In this document: in pieces, positions 33,071 to 44,223 of the stretch
Layout: each line of letters begins with the position of its first letter
How positions within the stretch are numbered: position 1 is the first letter of the stretch
Assembly (NCBI GenBank): GCA_965197565.1
Contig: CBDANK010000004.1
Location: 682,001-746,000 of the forward strand
Reading direction: 5' to 3'
Source of the DNA: G963667675 sp965197565
Lineage (GTDB): Bacteria > Chloroflexota > Dehalococcoidia > Lucifugimonadales > UBA3495
DNA length: 64,000 bases
Program-made: the position numbers and the translations under genes
The notes under the pieces: generated by a model
The model's input: the letters and a program-made list of their open reading frames with translations, nothing else
Told to the model about the DNA's origin: nothing
The model's database searches: none

Positions 33071-34207
33071 CTACCCTCCCAACTGGAAGAACTTGCCCTC
33101 GGTTTTGATGGAAGGGGCAATCACCATCTCGGCCTTGTGCATGTCGCGAATGGTGTAAGCGCCGCACATTCCCATGGCCACTCTCAGGGCGCCGACGAAG
33201 TTCTGGGTGCCGTCGGTGACCGAAGTGGGGCCGTAAAGTATCTGCTGCAAGCTGCCTTTGGTTCCTACTTTGATGCGCGTGCCTCTGGGCAACTCCGGAT
33301 GAGGATTGGCCATACCCCAATTGTATCCCCGTCCGGGGGCTTCTTCGGTCTGGGCAAAGGGAGTGCCCAGCATCACGGCGTCGGCTCCGCTGACGATCGC
33401 CTTGCAAACGTCTCCCCCGGTTCGGAAGCCTCCATCGGTGATCACCGCTACGTAACGGCCGGTACTGCGAAAGTAGTCCTCTCTTGCTGCGGCGCACTCC
33501 AGAGTAGCGGTTACTTGAGGCACCCCCACGCCTACCACCTCTCGGGTGGTGCAAGCGGCGCCGGGGCCGACTCCCACCAAGATCCCGTCTATGCCCGTTT
33601 CCATCAATTCCCGGGCCACCCCGTAGCTGACGCAGTTGCCCACTACCACGGGGACCGTAAGTGTCTTCACCAACTCGGAGAAAATCAGGCCCCGGTAGCT
33701 TCGAGACATATGCCTGGCGGTAGTGACCGTCGATTGGACGAAGACAACGTCCGCTCCTGCCTCCACGGCTATCGGGGACATCCGCTTGGTGTTCTGGGGA
33801 GTGAAAGAGACGGCGCAGACCGCGCCCGACTCCCGGATTTCCTGGACTCTTTGCCCGATCAAATCTTCCCGAATAGGCTCAGAGTACACCTGCTGCAGGT
33901 ACTGGGTGACCTCCTCTTGGGGGGTAGAGATGATCTCTTCCAAAACAGAGTAAGGGTCTTCGTAACGGGAGTAGAGACCTTCTGCGTTAAGCACACCCAG
34001 CCCGCCCATCTGGTGCATCAGCGTAGCAAACCGGGGAGACACCGCTCCATCCATGGCCGACGCCATTACCGGTATCTCGAAAGCGTGGTCGCCAATCATC
34101 ATTTTGGTGGAAGTCAAGTCCGGGTTGATGGTCACTTGCCCTGGAACAATCGCCACCTCATCGAAGCCGTAAGCTCTCTCCAGTTCCTTAAACAAGCGTC
34201 TCCCCAT
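33071..34207 (-). CDS. guaB3: GuaB3-family IMP dehydrogenase-related protein
   Basis: About 378 residues from the ATG at 34207; the frame is open further upstream, but the family begins near ELERAYGFDEVAIVPGQVTINP. The (beta/alpha)8 barrel has the active-site loop GVGPGAACTTR with the catalytic cysteine near residue 219 and DGGFRTGGDVCKAI for phosphate binding. The CBS pair found in classical GuaB is missing, as expected for GuaB3. GuaB3 occurs in Actinobacteria, Cyanobacteria and Chloroflexota and has an IMP dehydrogenase-type role in guanine nucleotide supply. A decayed small gene follows. Confidence 0.85.
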   Translation of the reverse strand: MGRRLFKELERAYGFDEVAIVPGQVTINPDLTSTKMMIGDHAFEIPVMASAMDGAVSPRFATLMHQMGGLGVLNAEGLYSRYEDPYSVLEEIISTPQEEVTQYLQQVYSEPIREDLIGQRVQEIRESGAVCAVSFTPQNTKRMSPIAVEAGADVVFVQSTVTTARHMSRSYRGLIFSELVKTLTVPVVVGNCVSYGVARELMETGIDGILVGVGPGAACTTREVVGVGVPQVTATLECAAAREDYFRSTGRYVAVITDGGFRTGGDVCKAIVSGADAVMLGTPFAQTEEAPGRGYNWGMANPHPELPRGTRIKVGTKGSLQQILYGPTSVTDGTQNFVGALRVAMGMCGAYTIRDMHKAEMVIAPSIKTEGKFFQLGG

Positions 34208-34342
34208 CCCTGCGCACCTCAAACCAAGGCGTTCAAATTTGGTTGAATGTAGCAGGAAGATTGGCGGAAAGTCAACCAAAGTGACGGCCATAGCCACAGT
34301 AGAAAGATATTATTAGTTGCAATCTCGTATCTGAGAACCCCC

Positions 34343-34371
34343 TTGCACATTTGTGAAAAATGGTGCATACT
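34343..34371 (+). promoter_or_regulatory. promoter for 5S rRNA
   Basis: TTGCAC at 34343-34348, a 17-base spacer and CATACT at 34366-34371 place transcription start a few bases before the 5S gene at 34388. Confidence 0.55.
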
Positions 34372-34387
34372 AACCCGGTTATTGCTT

Positions 34388-34503
34388 CCTGGTGGTTCGA
34401 GCGAGGTGGACCCACCCGTTCCCATCCCGAACACGGCAGTGAAACTCCTCAGCGCCGACGATACTGCTCTGGCAACGGGGTGGGAAAATAGGTCACCGCC
34501 GGG
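34388..34503 (+). rRNA. rrf: 5S ribosomal RNA
   Basis: The 116-base sequence has the 5S core CCCATCCCGAACACGG, the loop E / helix IV region ending GGTGGGAAAATAGG, and ends (CCTGGTGG with CCGCCGGG) that pair to form helix I. No 16S or 23S gene is nearby, so the 5S is transcribed alone from its own promoter. Confidence 0.93.
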
Positions 34504-34678
34504 AGGCAAACCGGTTAAAGCCTCACATTTGTTCCGGGTCATTTTGGCGCCGTAAGGCCTATTTCAGCCCCATAAAATGTTCCTCAAGATTGCTATTGAC
34601 CCGGGGATGGAGACGGAATCCGGTCTGTCGAGGCAATAAGTCTGTGTAGGAACTCTGTTCCAGCACTCGGTGCGTACC

Positions 34679-34707
34679 TTTACACCACTGTAAGCGAACC
34701 CTATAAT
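34679..34707 (+). promoter_or_regulatory. sigma70-type promoter for clpC
   Basis: TTTACA (34679-34684), a 17-base spacer and a perfect TATAAT (34702-34707) lie 190 bases before clpC. The long leader holds no recognisable CtsR or CIRCE operator. The remaining space between 5S and clpC shows no gene. Confidence 0.65.
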
Positions 34708-34896
34708 TTAAGTGAAGTGGTATTGTCGGAGAGCCAAACCAGTGCTTGCCGAGTCACTTTAAAGAACAAGCCAGCGGGAACTGGAGAGGAGTAGACTAAA
34801 CGCCACGGCCTCCGGCTACTCCGTGGATAGCATCTTAGCCTAAAGAACATCCGGACAGCAGCACTACCCTGAGCCTCATCTACCGGGAGCGGAATT

Positions 34897-37368
<2,472 letters not shown>

Positions 37369-37398
37369 ATTTCAAGTCCACCCCCCAAGCACACTGAC

Positions 37399-37431
37399 AG
37401 AAGGCCCCGTCTTGGCGGGGCCTTCTGCTGT
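37399..37431 (+). terminator. rho-independent-type terminator after clpC
   Basis: AGAAGGCCCCG and CGGGGCCTTCT form an 11-pair GC-rich stem with a 6-base loop. The following T content is weak (GCTGTTAT), so efficiency is uncertain. Confidence 0.75.
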
Positions 37432-37465
37432 TATAATCGCCCCAGCGCTCTCGAGGAGATTGAGG

Positions 37466-38887
37466 GTGAGCAGACAATCAGAGCGGCGCTCGACCGTGTT
37501 CGCTTGCCAGGAGTGCGGTTATCAGAGCCCCAAGTGGATGGGTTTTTGCCCCTCCCCATCATGCGGCTCCGGTCTGCCCTTGGTAGAGACGGAACCGGCC
37601 CCGGCCAGGTCGCCGCATATCTCTTGGGCTGCTTTAGAGTCGGAGCCGCCTCAAGAGCTGTCCCAGATCAACCAGGAAAGTCATCCGCGCCTACAACTTC
37701 CTTCCCCGGAGTTAAACCGGGTGCTGGGCGGCGGCTTGGTGGCCGGTTCGGTGGTGTTGCTGGCCGGAGAGCCGGGAGTGGGCAAGTCGACGTTGCTCCT
37801 CCAAATCGCTCAATCCATGGCCGTCTTGGGCCGGAAAGTGCTGTACGTTAGCGGAGAGGAGTCGTCCCAGCAGATCAAGCTAAGGTCCCAGCGGTTGGGC
37901 TACGACGGCCAAGGCGTCTTTTTGCTGCCGGAAACCGACGTGGAATCGGTGCTCAAGAGACTGGAAGATTTCCGGCCGGCGATCGTGATGGTGGACTCAA
38001 TCCAAACATTGTATTCCAAAGAAGTCCCTTCCGGTCCGGGAAGCGTCGCCCAAGTGCGGGTGGCCGGCCTGCGGATAATCCGCTGGGCCAAAATACGCCA
38101 CGTGCCGGTTTTACTGGCCGGGCACCTGACCAAGGACGGCTCTGTGGCCGGGCCTCGGGTGCTGGAGCACATGGTAGATGTGGTCACATACCTGGAATCT
38201 CAGGAGTTCAGTGCCTACCGGATACTGCGGAACAGCAAAAACCGGTTTGGCTCCACCACCGAGGTGGGAGTATTTGAAATGACCGGCCAAGGCTTGGCCG
38301 ACGTGCCGGACCCGTCCCGCGCCTTGCTCTCCCAGCGTTACGAGCACGCGGTTGGCGCGGCCTTGGTCCCGGTGGTCGAAGGAAGCCGCCCCTTGCTGCT
38401 GGAAGTCCAAGCCCTGACCTCCCCAACCCAGTTGCCGGCGCCCAGAAGGGTAGGCAACGGCGTGGAGCACAACAGGCTGCTTATGCTGGCGGCGGTGGCC
38501 AGCCGTCGCGCCGGACTGGAGCTTTCCAATCAGGACATAATTGTCAGCGTCGCCGGAGGGTTCCAGGTCAGCGAGCCCGCCGCCGACTTGGCGATAACCT
38601 TGGCCTTGGCCTCCAGCCTGCGCAATGCTCCGATTGACCCGGGCCTGGTAGCTTTCGGAGAAATCGGGCTGAGCGGCGAGCTGCGGACTGTGACTCAGGC
38701 GCAACGCCGGTTGGAAGAAGCAGCCCGTCTCGGGTTCTCTCGGTGCCTGTTGCCGGAGACGGCCCTGGAAGGTCTGTCCGTACCCCGTGGAATGGAGTTA
38801 CTGCCGGCCAGGACACTCCGGCAAGCTTTTGGGGCTGTTCTGAAGAAAGCCGAGGTCCGCCGAGAACCTTGGCTGGACGCCGGTTGA
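37466..38887 (+). CDS. radA: DNA repair protein RadA
   Basis: About 473 residues from a GTG at 37466 preceded by a purine-rich site; an upstream frame start would run through the clpC terminator. An N-terminal C4 zinc finger (CQECG, then a second Cys pair) is followed by a RecA-like core with Walker A GEPGVGKST near residue 101, the RadA-specific KNRFG near 257, and a Lon-like C-terminal domain. RadA is a DnaB-type branch-migration helicase acting in recombination. It follows clpC, an order seen in several phyla. Confidence 0.95.
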   Translation: MSRQSERRSTVFACQECGYQSPKWMGFCPSPSCGSGLPLVETEPAPARSPHISWAALESEPPQELSQINQESHPRLQLPSPELNRVLGGGLVAGSVVLLAGEPGVGKSTLLLQIAQSMAVLGRKVLYVSGEESSQQIKLRSQRLGYDGQGVFLLPETDVESVLKRLEDFRPAIVMVDSIQTLYSKEVPSGPGSVAQVRVAGLRIIRWAKIRHVPVLLAGHLTKDGSVAGPRVLEHMVDVVTYLESQEFSAYRILRNSKNRFGSTTEVGVFEMTGQGLADVPDPSRALLSQRYEHAVGAALVPVVEGSRPLLLEVQALTSPTQLPAPRRVGNGVEHNRLLMLAAVASRRAGLELSNQDIIVSVAGGFQVSEPAADLAITLALASSLRNAPIDPGLVAFGEIGLSGELRTVTQAQRRLEEAARLGFSRCLLPETALEGLSVPRGMELLPARTLRQAFGAVLKKAEVRREPWLDAG

Positions 38888-38919
38888 TGTGCGGCCCGTT
38901 GAGCAGGCTGAGCGGCGGC

Positions 38920-39381
38920 TTAACCGTCGTTGACAGAACGAGCGGCGGCCGCGTCCACTGGTTGAAACTCGTGGTCTTCGCAAGCGACCCACCTGGACCC
39001 TTCCTCGAAGACCTCCTTCTTCCAGATAGGAACGATCTCCTTCAGCCGGTCAACGGCCTCGTGGCAGGCCAGGAACGCTTCCTTGCGGTGAGGTGAAGCT
39101 ACAGCCACCACCAGGCTGATCTGGCCGATAGGCACCGTGCCGATGCGATGGGAGACAGCGATGTCCTCGATGTCGAACTTGGCTTGAAGCTCCTTACGGA
39201 TCTCCTCCATCTTCTTGAGGGCCATCTCTTCGAAGGCTTCATACTCCAGCGTAAGCACCCGTTTACCCTGGAAGTTGTCTCTGGTAGTGCCCAGAAATGT
39301 AACCACGGCGCCGTTGGTGTCTTTCCGCACCCGCGAGGTGATCCGGTCTGGCTCCAGTGGTTGGCGACTTATTTCAATCAT
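38920..39381 (-). CDS. moaE: molybdopterin synthase large subunit
   Basis: A 153-residue MoaE with VVTFLGTTRDNFQGK, LTLEYEAFEEMALKKM, the conserved HRIG and VPIGQISLVVAVASPHRKEAF, and KEVFEEGSRWVA carrying the active-site lysine. It receives sulfur from MoaD to build the dithiolene of molybdopterin. It lies four bases after moaD. No other molybdenum cofactor gene is in the window. Confidence 0.93.
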   Translation of the reverse strand: MIEISRQPLEPDRITSRVRKDTNGAVVTFLGTTRDNFQGKRVLTLEYEAFEEMALKKMEEIRKELQAKFDIEDIAVSHRIGTVPIGQISLVVAVASPHRKEAFLACHEAVDRLKEIVPIWKKEVFEEGSRWVACEDHEFQPVDAAAARSVNDG

Positions 39382-39385
39382 TGGG

Positions 39386-39631
39386 CTATCCTCCGCTGAC
39401 CGGTGGTATCAGGCAGACCTCGTCATCTTGATGCAATGTCTCCCCTGGGTCGGCGTAATCGGCGTTAACCGCCACTACTATCTGGACCTCCGGAGGGGCC
39501 AACATGGGGAAACACCGGCGCACTTCGCGGGTCAGGTCGGCCACGGTCGCCCCCTCGGGGAGTTGAATTGAACAAGTATTACGGCCGGCCCGTTCCCGGT
39601 ATAAAGCGAAAAATCTGACAACCAGTTCCAT
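39386..39631 (-). CDS. moaD: molybdopterin synthase sulfur carrier subunit
   Basis: An 81-residue ubiquitin-fold protein ending in the required Gly-Gly (LIPPVSGG), which is adenylated and thiocarboxylated. VVRFFALYRERAG and LPEGATVADLTREV match MoaD. It is co-directional with moaE at four-base spacing, so the two subunits are made together. Confidence 0.92.
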   Translation of the reverse strand: MELVVRFFALYRERAGRNTCSIQLPEGATVADLTREVRRCFPMLAPPEVQIVVAVNADYADPGETLHQDDEVCLIPPVSGG

Positions 39632-39936
39632 TTCCTAGTCCACACGTGTCCGGCAATGCAATTATGGACCTGCCGGTTTCATTATCCCACAGGTTGGCGG
39701 GGCAGGCTACAAGGGCAGCGGACCGTACAGGGTCTTTTCATTCTCGGAAGAGTCATTCTGAACCTAACCCGAAGAATCACCCCTCCGGTCAACCCATTTT
39801 GGCTCTCACCAAAGATTCTTCACCTGATTTTCGTGGAACGTTCCGGGCGGACGGCGCATATTATCCGGTGTAGACTCTCTTCGGACCGCCGAACCGCGGG
39901 AGCAGCCAGGCTTACGAGACTCTAGGGAGCAATGAG
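39632..39936. repeat. intergenic region with dispersed repeat
   Basis: Around 39728-39775 lies the repeat TCTTTTCATTCTCGGAAGAG followed by TCATTCTGAACCT, closely matching 47395-47430 and inversely related to the pair bracketing 53935-54125. No gene is supported here. The promoter of the following lipoprotein gene was not identified. Confidence 0.55.
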
Positions 39937-41301
39937 ATGAACGGCTTGATTAAAGCGGTAATTGCGGCGTCGGTTCTCGTTATGCTGTCACTGGTCTTTG
40001 TTGGGTGCGGTAGCCAGACGGATGAAGGGACGATCGGACCAGTCTCCACGGATAGGCCACCTTCGACCTCCGCTGCGGAGGCTCCGGCTATCCCGGAGGC
40101 TATGGAAGAAGCCGTCTTCCCGGAAGTCACGGCGGCGCCGGCAGCCGCCGCCTTGGTGGAGGCGGTGGAAGGCGAAACGGTTTTCGAAGAAGTCGAAGCT
40201 GCCATGATGGAGCCGGAGACCACCACGACTGGCGGAGACTCCGCCTACTCTGCCTCGGATGATAGCCCGTACCAACCAGTGTCCCTCTCTGCCGGCGAGG
40301 TCGATGACAATCAGCGGTGGCGCGAATACCTCGAATACCTTGACGAATACCAGGGCCCGCCCGTTCACGAGATTGACGTGTCGGAGCGGTACATCATCAT
40401 GGTGAGGGACAACCAAGGCCGCCCGCTTCCGAACGCGCGCGTACAAGTGACATCGGGTGAGACTCAAGTTTTCGAGGGACTCACCTTTGCCAACGGACAG
40501 ACCCTCTTCTTCGCGTTAGACTCGCCAGTGGACGAAAGCGTCGAATCGTTCCAGGTCTCCGCAGAGAAAGACGGCGCCAGCCGGAGCCTCGATTTCGTCC
40601 GCGGTGAAGAGACCAGTTGGGAGTTGACCCTGGACACCGAGGCGTCTTATCCTGGCGGCGTTCCCTTGGACGTCCTGTTTTTGCTGGACTCTACGGGAAG
40701 CATGTCTGACGAAATTCACCAGATAAAAGACACGCTCCTGTCAATATCGGCGCGAATTGCCGACCTGCCGTCACAGCCGGACCTGCGGTTTGGAATGGTC
40801 AGTTACCGGGACCGGGGCGACGAGTACGTCACCCGGCTCTTCGACTTCGACCAAGATGTCCAGCGCTTCTCGGATACAATCCGAGGGGTGCAGGCCGACG
40901 CCGGTGGCGACGCGCCGGCGTCGTTGAATGAGGCCCTGCACGTGGCGGTCCACCGGCCGGAGTGGCGGGCGGGAGACGCGATTCGTCTTGTCTTCCTTCT
41001 GGCCGACGCGCCGCCTCACTTGGACTATCCCCAGGACTACGACTACTCCTTGGAAATGGTGGAGGCCAGGAGCCGCGGCATTAAGATATTCTCAGTCGCA
41101 TCCAGCGGACTGGACGCCCAAGGCGAATACATTTTCCGGCAGATAGCCCAGCATACAATGGGCCGCTTCATCTTCATATTGTATAGCAGCCAGGGCGGAA
41201 GCCTTGACACACCCCACAACGTCGACGAATACACCGTCGAGCGATTAGACGACCTAGTGGTGCGGTTGGTGCAGGAAGAACTGGCCGCACTGGCCGGCTG
41301 A
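39937..41301 (+). CDS. VWA-domain lipoprotein
   Basis: A 454-residue secreted protein. The first 24 residues form a lipoprotein signal peptide (LVMLSLVFVGC, cysteine 24). An acidic, Ala/Pro/Glu-rich linker follows to about residue 125, then a small beta domain (RYIIMVRDNQGRPLPNARVQV). A von Willebrand A domain begins near 245, with the metal-dependent adhesion site DSTGSMS at 251-257 and a threonine/aspartate pattern downstream (ADAPPHLDY). It is probably anchored to the cell surface and binds a protein or ligand through a divalent metal. No neighbouring partner suggests its target. Confidence 0.82.
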   Translation: MNGLIKAVIAASVLVMLSLVFVGCGSQTDEGTIGPVSTDRPPSTSAAEAPAIPEAMEEAVFPEVTAAPAAAALVEAVEGETVFEEVEAAMMEPETTTTGGDSAYSASDDSPYQPVSLSAGEVDDNQRWREYLEYLDEYQGPPVHEIDVSERYIIMVRDNQGRPLPNARVQVTSGETQVFEGLTFANGQTLFFALDSPVDESVESFQVSAEKDGASRSLDFVRGEETSWELTLDTEASYPGGVPLDVLFLLDSTGSMSDEIHQIKDTLLSISARIADLPSQPDLRFGMVSYRDRGDEYVTRLFDFDQDVQRFSDTIRGVQADAGGDAPASLNEALHVAVHRPEWRAGDAIRLVFLLADAPPHLDYPQDYDYSLEMVEARSRGIKIFSVASSGLDAQGEYIFRQIAQHTMGRFIFILYSSQGGSLDTPHNVDEYTVERLDDLVVRLVQEELAALAG

Positions 41302-41586
41302 CCAACGGCCCGTAGCTTTCGACCGTCCCTAGTAGGTCCCCGGTGAGCCGAGATTTTTCGTTCCACTTAATAGCGCGTTTGGCACTGAGAACAACGGAGT
41401 TGGAAGTCAGTGCGTCAACTTTAGCGTTAGCGACTTTACCCCCTGCTTCCGCTCGATCAAATGGAAAATTGACCGAACCCACGGCGTAAACGATTACACA
41501 GGCCCAAACCCATCGGAGCGGCCTCTCGTCAGGGGAGATGGCAGGGCAATCGCATTTTGATTTAGCAAGCACTGCGAGCCATACTC

Positions 41587-41841
41587 CGTCATTGTTATGA
41601 AAATAGACCCCCCCGTCTTTCCCGCGAAGGCGGGAATCCAGAAAGCCGTGCATAGACTCCCGCGAAAGCGGGAGTGACGACATGGGGCAGGAGTGACTAT
41701 AGTGGAGTCACTGCTATTTTCATCCGCATACGCGGCCTTCACAAGGCCATCAGCAATTCTGAGCTCCCAGCCATGTCATTGTTATGAAAATAGCCCATTT
41801 TCATCCGCATACGTGGCCTTCACAAGGCCATCAGCAATTCC
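41587..41841. repeat. composite of direct and inverted repeats
   Basis: TCATTGTTATGAAAATAG occurs at about 41587 and 41776. A block starting ATTTTCATCCGCATAC and running through GGCCTTCACAAGGCCATC occurs at about 41715-41759 and 41795-41841. Between them are REP-type palindromes (CCCGCGAAGGCGGGAATCC and CCCGCGAAAGCGGGAG). The wider span 41302-41861 has no supported gene. Confidence 0.65.
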
Positions 41842-41861
41842 GAAACGCAGTGAGGAATCTA

Positions 41862-42007
41862 GGGCCTGTTGACACTACCAATTTCCTATATAGGGATTGG
41901 TAGTCCAGCCTCCCACAAAGGGCGCCTCTACAACCGGTGTGCTACGGGATTTCGTAGGGGCAACCCTTGTGGTTGCCCGGTCCCCAGCCATTAGCGTCAA
42001 CAGGCCC
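41862..42007. mobile_element. 146-bp MITE, copy 2
   Basis: Same terminal inverted repeats and length as copy 1, with three base differences, again flanked by TA (41860-41861 and 42008-42009). It has landed inside a GGAATCT/AGATTCC intergenic repeat. Confidence 0.85.
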
Positions 42008-42099
42008 TAGATTCCTCCCGTTGGTCGGAATGACAGGTGGGGGTTGAAACGCCCTGTTGAGTTAAAATGCGATGGCCCTGGGGAAGAGGGGCGCTTCTA

Positions 42100-43318
42100 G
42101 TAGTCAGTCATGCTTGGAATCAAAGGGATAGAGCCGGTGAAGTTTGGTTCTGGCATCCTGGGTGTTGAACCGCCAGTGGATGGTGGCTTTTGCGGCGTTG
42201 CGCTCCTGCTCCAGAGCCTGGACTTCCTGCCGGAGGGTCTCCTCGTCTGGAAGCCGCTGTTTGAGGCAACAGCGGGCCAAAACGCTGAACTCGATCTCCG
42301 CCATATTCAGCCAACTGCCGTGCTTGGGGGTGTAGTGGAACTCCAGCCGTTTGGCGATGCGCCGGGCCTCGGCAGCCGGGAAGGTCTGGTACAGGGACGC
42401 CGGGCGATGGGTGTTCAGATTGTCCAGGACCACCCGCACCACCTGGGCTTCCGGGTAGGCTTCATCCACCAGCCAGCGCATCTGGTGGGCGAAGTCCTGC
42501 ATGGTGCGCCGCTCGGTGACCGCCACATGGCGCCAGCCGGCCAGGGGCTCACAGGCCAGGAACAGGTTGCGGGTGCCCTCCCTGCGATACTCGTAGTCCT
42601 GCCGCGCTGGTCTCCCCGGCTGGGCTCGCAGCGGGGGCCGGGTGTCAGCCAGCAACTGGGTGGAGGTCTGGTCAAAGCAGACCAGCGGCCGCTGCGGGTC
42701 ATAGGGTTCGGCGTACAAATCCAGCAGGTCCTCCATGTGGGCCACGAACTCGGCGCTCACCTTGGGGATGCACCACTCCTGCTTCTGCCACGGCTTGAGG
42801 GCGTTTTTTTCAGGTGCAGCCGCACCGTCTCGTGGGATAGGGATGGCGCCAACCCCAACTCCACCACCTTGCCCGCCAAAAGGCGCAGGGTCCAGTGTTC
42901 ATGTCTTTCCGGCGGTTCGGAGCAGGCCAAGGCGATGAGGTGGGCTTCGCCACGGTCGTCCAGCTTCCGGTACCGATGGGCTTGGGGCCGGTCTTTCAGC
43001 ACCCCTTCCAGACCCGCTTCGGCGAAGCGCCGCTTGATCCGAAATACCGTGCCCTCGGTTACATCCAAGGCTTCCGCCACCTGGGGAGCGGTCCATCCTT
43101 CATCGGTCTTGAGCAGAATCCGTGCCCGGATGATCACCCGGGCTGAGCCTTTCCCTGCACGAATCAGATGCTGGAGTTGCTTCCGCTGTTCCGGCGTCAG
43201 CCCGACTCCATACTTCTCCCTGACCATACCACCACCTCCCATCAATACTTTCCAAAGTCAGGGTAGCTCCTTCGGCCATCCTTTCGCATTACCATCTAAA
43301 TCAAGTTTGACTCACTAC
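42100..43318 (-). mobile_element. complete IS630-family insertion sequence
   Basis: About 1.2 kb. Ends are GTAGTCAGTCATGCTTG on the left and, inverted, GTAGTGAGTCAAACTTG on the right, each bordered by TA (42098-42099 and 43319-43320), the expected IS630 target duplication. The two overlapping transposase frames fill the interior. The terminal repeats differ from those of the neighbouring MITE. Confidence 0.85.
42104..43227 (-). CDS. IS630-family transposase made from two frames by -1 frameshifting
   Basis: The first frame (43227-42757; ATG with GGGAGG upstream) holds the helix-turn-helix part: TAPQVAEALDVTEGTVFRIK and HWTLRLLAGKVVELG. The second frame (to 42104) holds the DDE domain: FDQTS, VVLDNLNTH and NMAEIEFSVLARC. 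They join at a run of seven A residues on the minus strand (about 42807-42813). There a -1 slip turns HLKKTPSS into HLKKNALKPW and continues smoothly into the catalytic domain. Programmed frameshifting at A runs is well known in IS elements, so the element may be active. Confidence 0.85.
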
Positions 43319-43424
43319 TAGGACAAGGCTGCTGTGGTTTACCGCGCCAGTTGAGCCTATTCTTCGTTCAGGTGGACATTACAGAATTCATCGATATGGG
43401 ACGCTATTCCCGCATCAGAGACTC

Positions 43425-44105
43425 CTAAGCCAAAATCTGTTTGGCCTTGCTGAAGATCCCTTCAAACATTTCTCGAGTCAAGCGGCCGGTCTGTGTATTT
43501 TGTTGGCTGGGGTGGTAGGAGCCGATAAGGGTGACGCCGTCAGCAAATTCATGGACTGCCAGATGGCCGAAGCGGGGGCGGGGCAAGGCCAAGCTATCGC
43601 CTTGGTTCACCCGAACGCGTAAATAGGTATCGAAAGCCAGTTTGCCCAGAGCAACTACAACCCGGACCTTTGGCAACAACTCAAACTCGCGCAAAAGGTG
43701 TTGCAAACAGCTTGACCGTTCCTCGGGCAGCGGTTTATTGGCCGGCGGAGCGCATCGAAGGGCGTTGGTAATGTAGGCGTCGGACAGGGTCAGGCCATCA
43801 TCGCGCCGGCGGGACTCGGGCGAACTGCTAAAGCCGAATTTGTGTAGAGTACTATAGACCCAGTCACCGCTCCGGTCCCCGGTAAACATCCTCCCGGTCC
43901 TGTTGCCGCCGTGGGCCGCGGGGGCCAGTCCCAAGACCAGCAACCGGGCATTGGAGTCGCCGAAGCCAGGCACCGGCCGGCCCCAATAGTCCCAGTCGAT
44001 GTACATGGGCCGTTTGTCCCTGGCCACTGCCTCCCGGTGGTCCACCAGCCGCGGGCACAATTCACAGGCTATGATAGATTGACCTAGCTGGTCTAAGTTG
44101 CTCAA
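43425..44105 (-). CDS. uracil-DNA glycosylase, family 5 (UDGb)
   Basis: A 226-residue member with the family 5 motif VLGLAPAAHGGNRTGRMFTG (57-76) in place of the family 4 GEAPG. It has iron-sulfur ligand cysteines C14 and C17 near the start and further cysteines in NALRCAPPANK and SSCLQHLL. The C-terminal catalytic loop reads GSYHPSQQN. Family 5 enzymes remove uracil, hypoxanthine and other deaminated bases and lack the usual activating polar residue. The window also carries a family 4 enzyme. Confidence 0.9.
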   Translation of the reverse strand: MSNLDQLGQSIIACELCPRLVDHREAVARDKRPMYIDWDYWGRPVPGFGDSNARLLVLGLAPAAHGGNRTGRMFTGDRSGDWVYSTLHKFGFSSSPESRRRDDGLTLSDAYITNALRCAPPANKPLPEERSSCLQHLLREFELLPKVRVVVALGKLAFDTYLRVRVNQGDSLALPRPRFGHLAVHEFADGVTLIGSYHPSQQNTQTGRLTREMFEGIFSKAKQILA

Positions 44106-44223
44106 AGTGGACCGGCCCGGCGGATTGGCCCAGGGTATAGCGCGCCGTATCGATACATGGCCAAACCGGTGGCGGTGTTAAACGCTTGGTTGGCGGCCTA
44201 GGAGTCGGTTTTCCCGCCCAAGG

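Noticed and set aside
32801..34246. 481-codon plus-strand frame opposite guaB3
   Set aside because: Antisense shadow of a strongly supported gene; such long shadows are common at this GC content.
41174..41683. Minus-strand frame over the end of the VWA gene and repeats
   Set aside because: It overlaps a supported gene on the other strand and then consists of translated repeat.
41862..43318. MITE copy 2 as a derivative of the adjacent IS630 element
   Set aside because: Terminal repeats are unrelated (GGGCCTGTTGAC against GTAGT.AGTCA); only the TA target is shared.
42110..43321. Long plus-strand frame across the IS630 element
   Set aside because: It is antisense to a transposase with clear catalytic motifs and has no protein-like motif itself.
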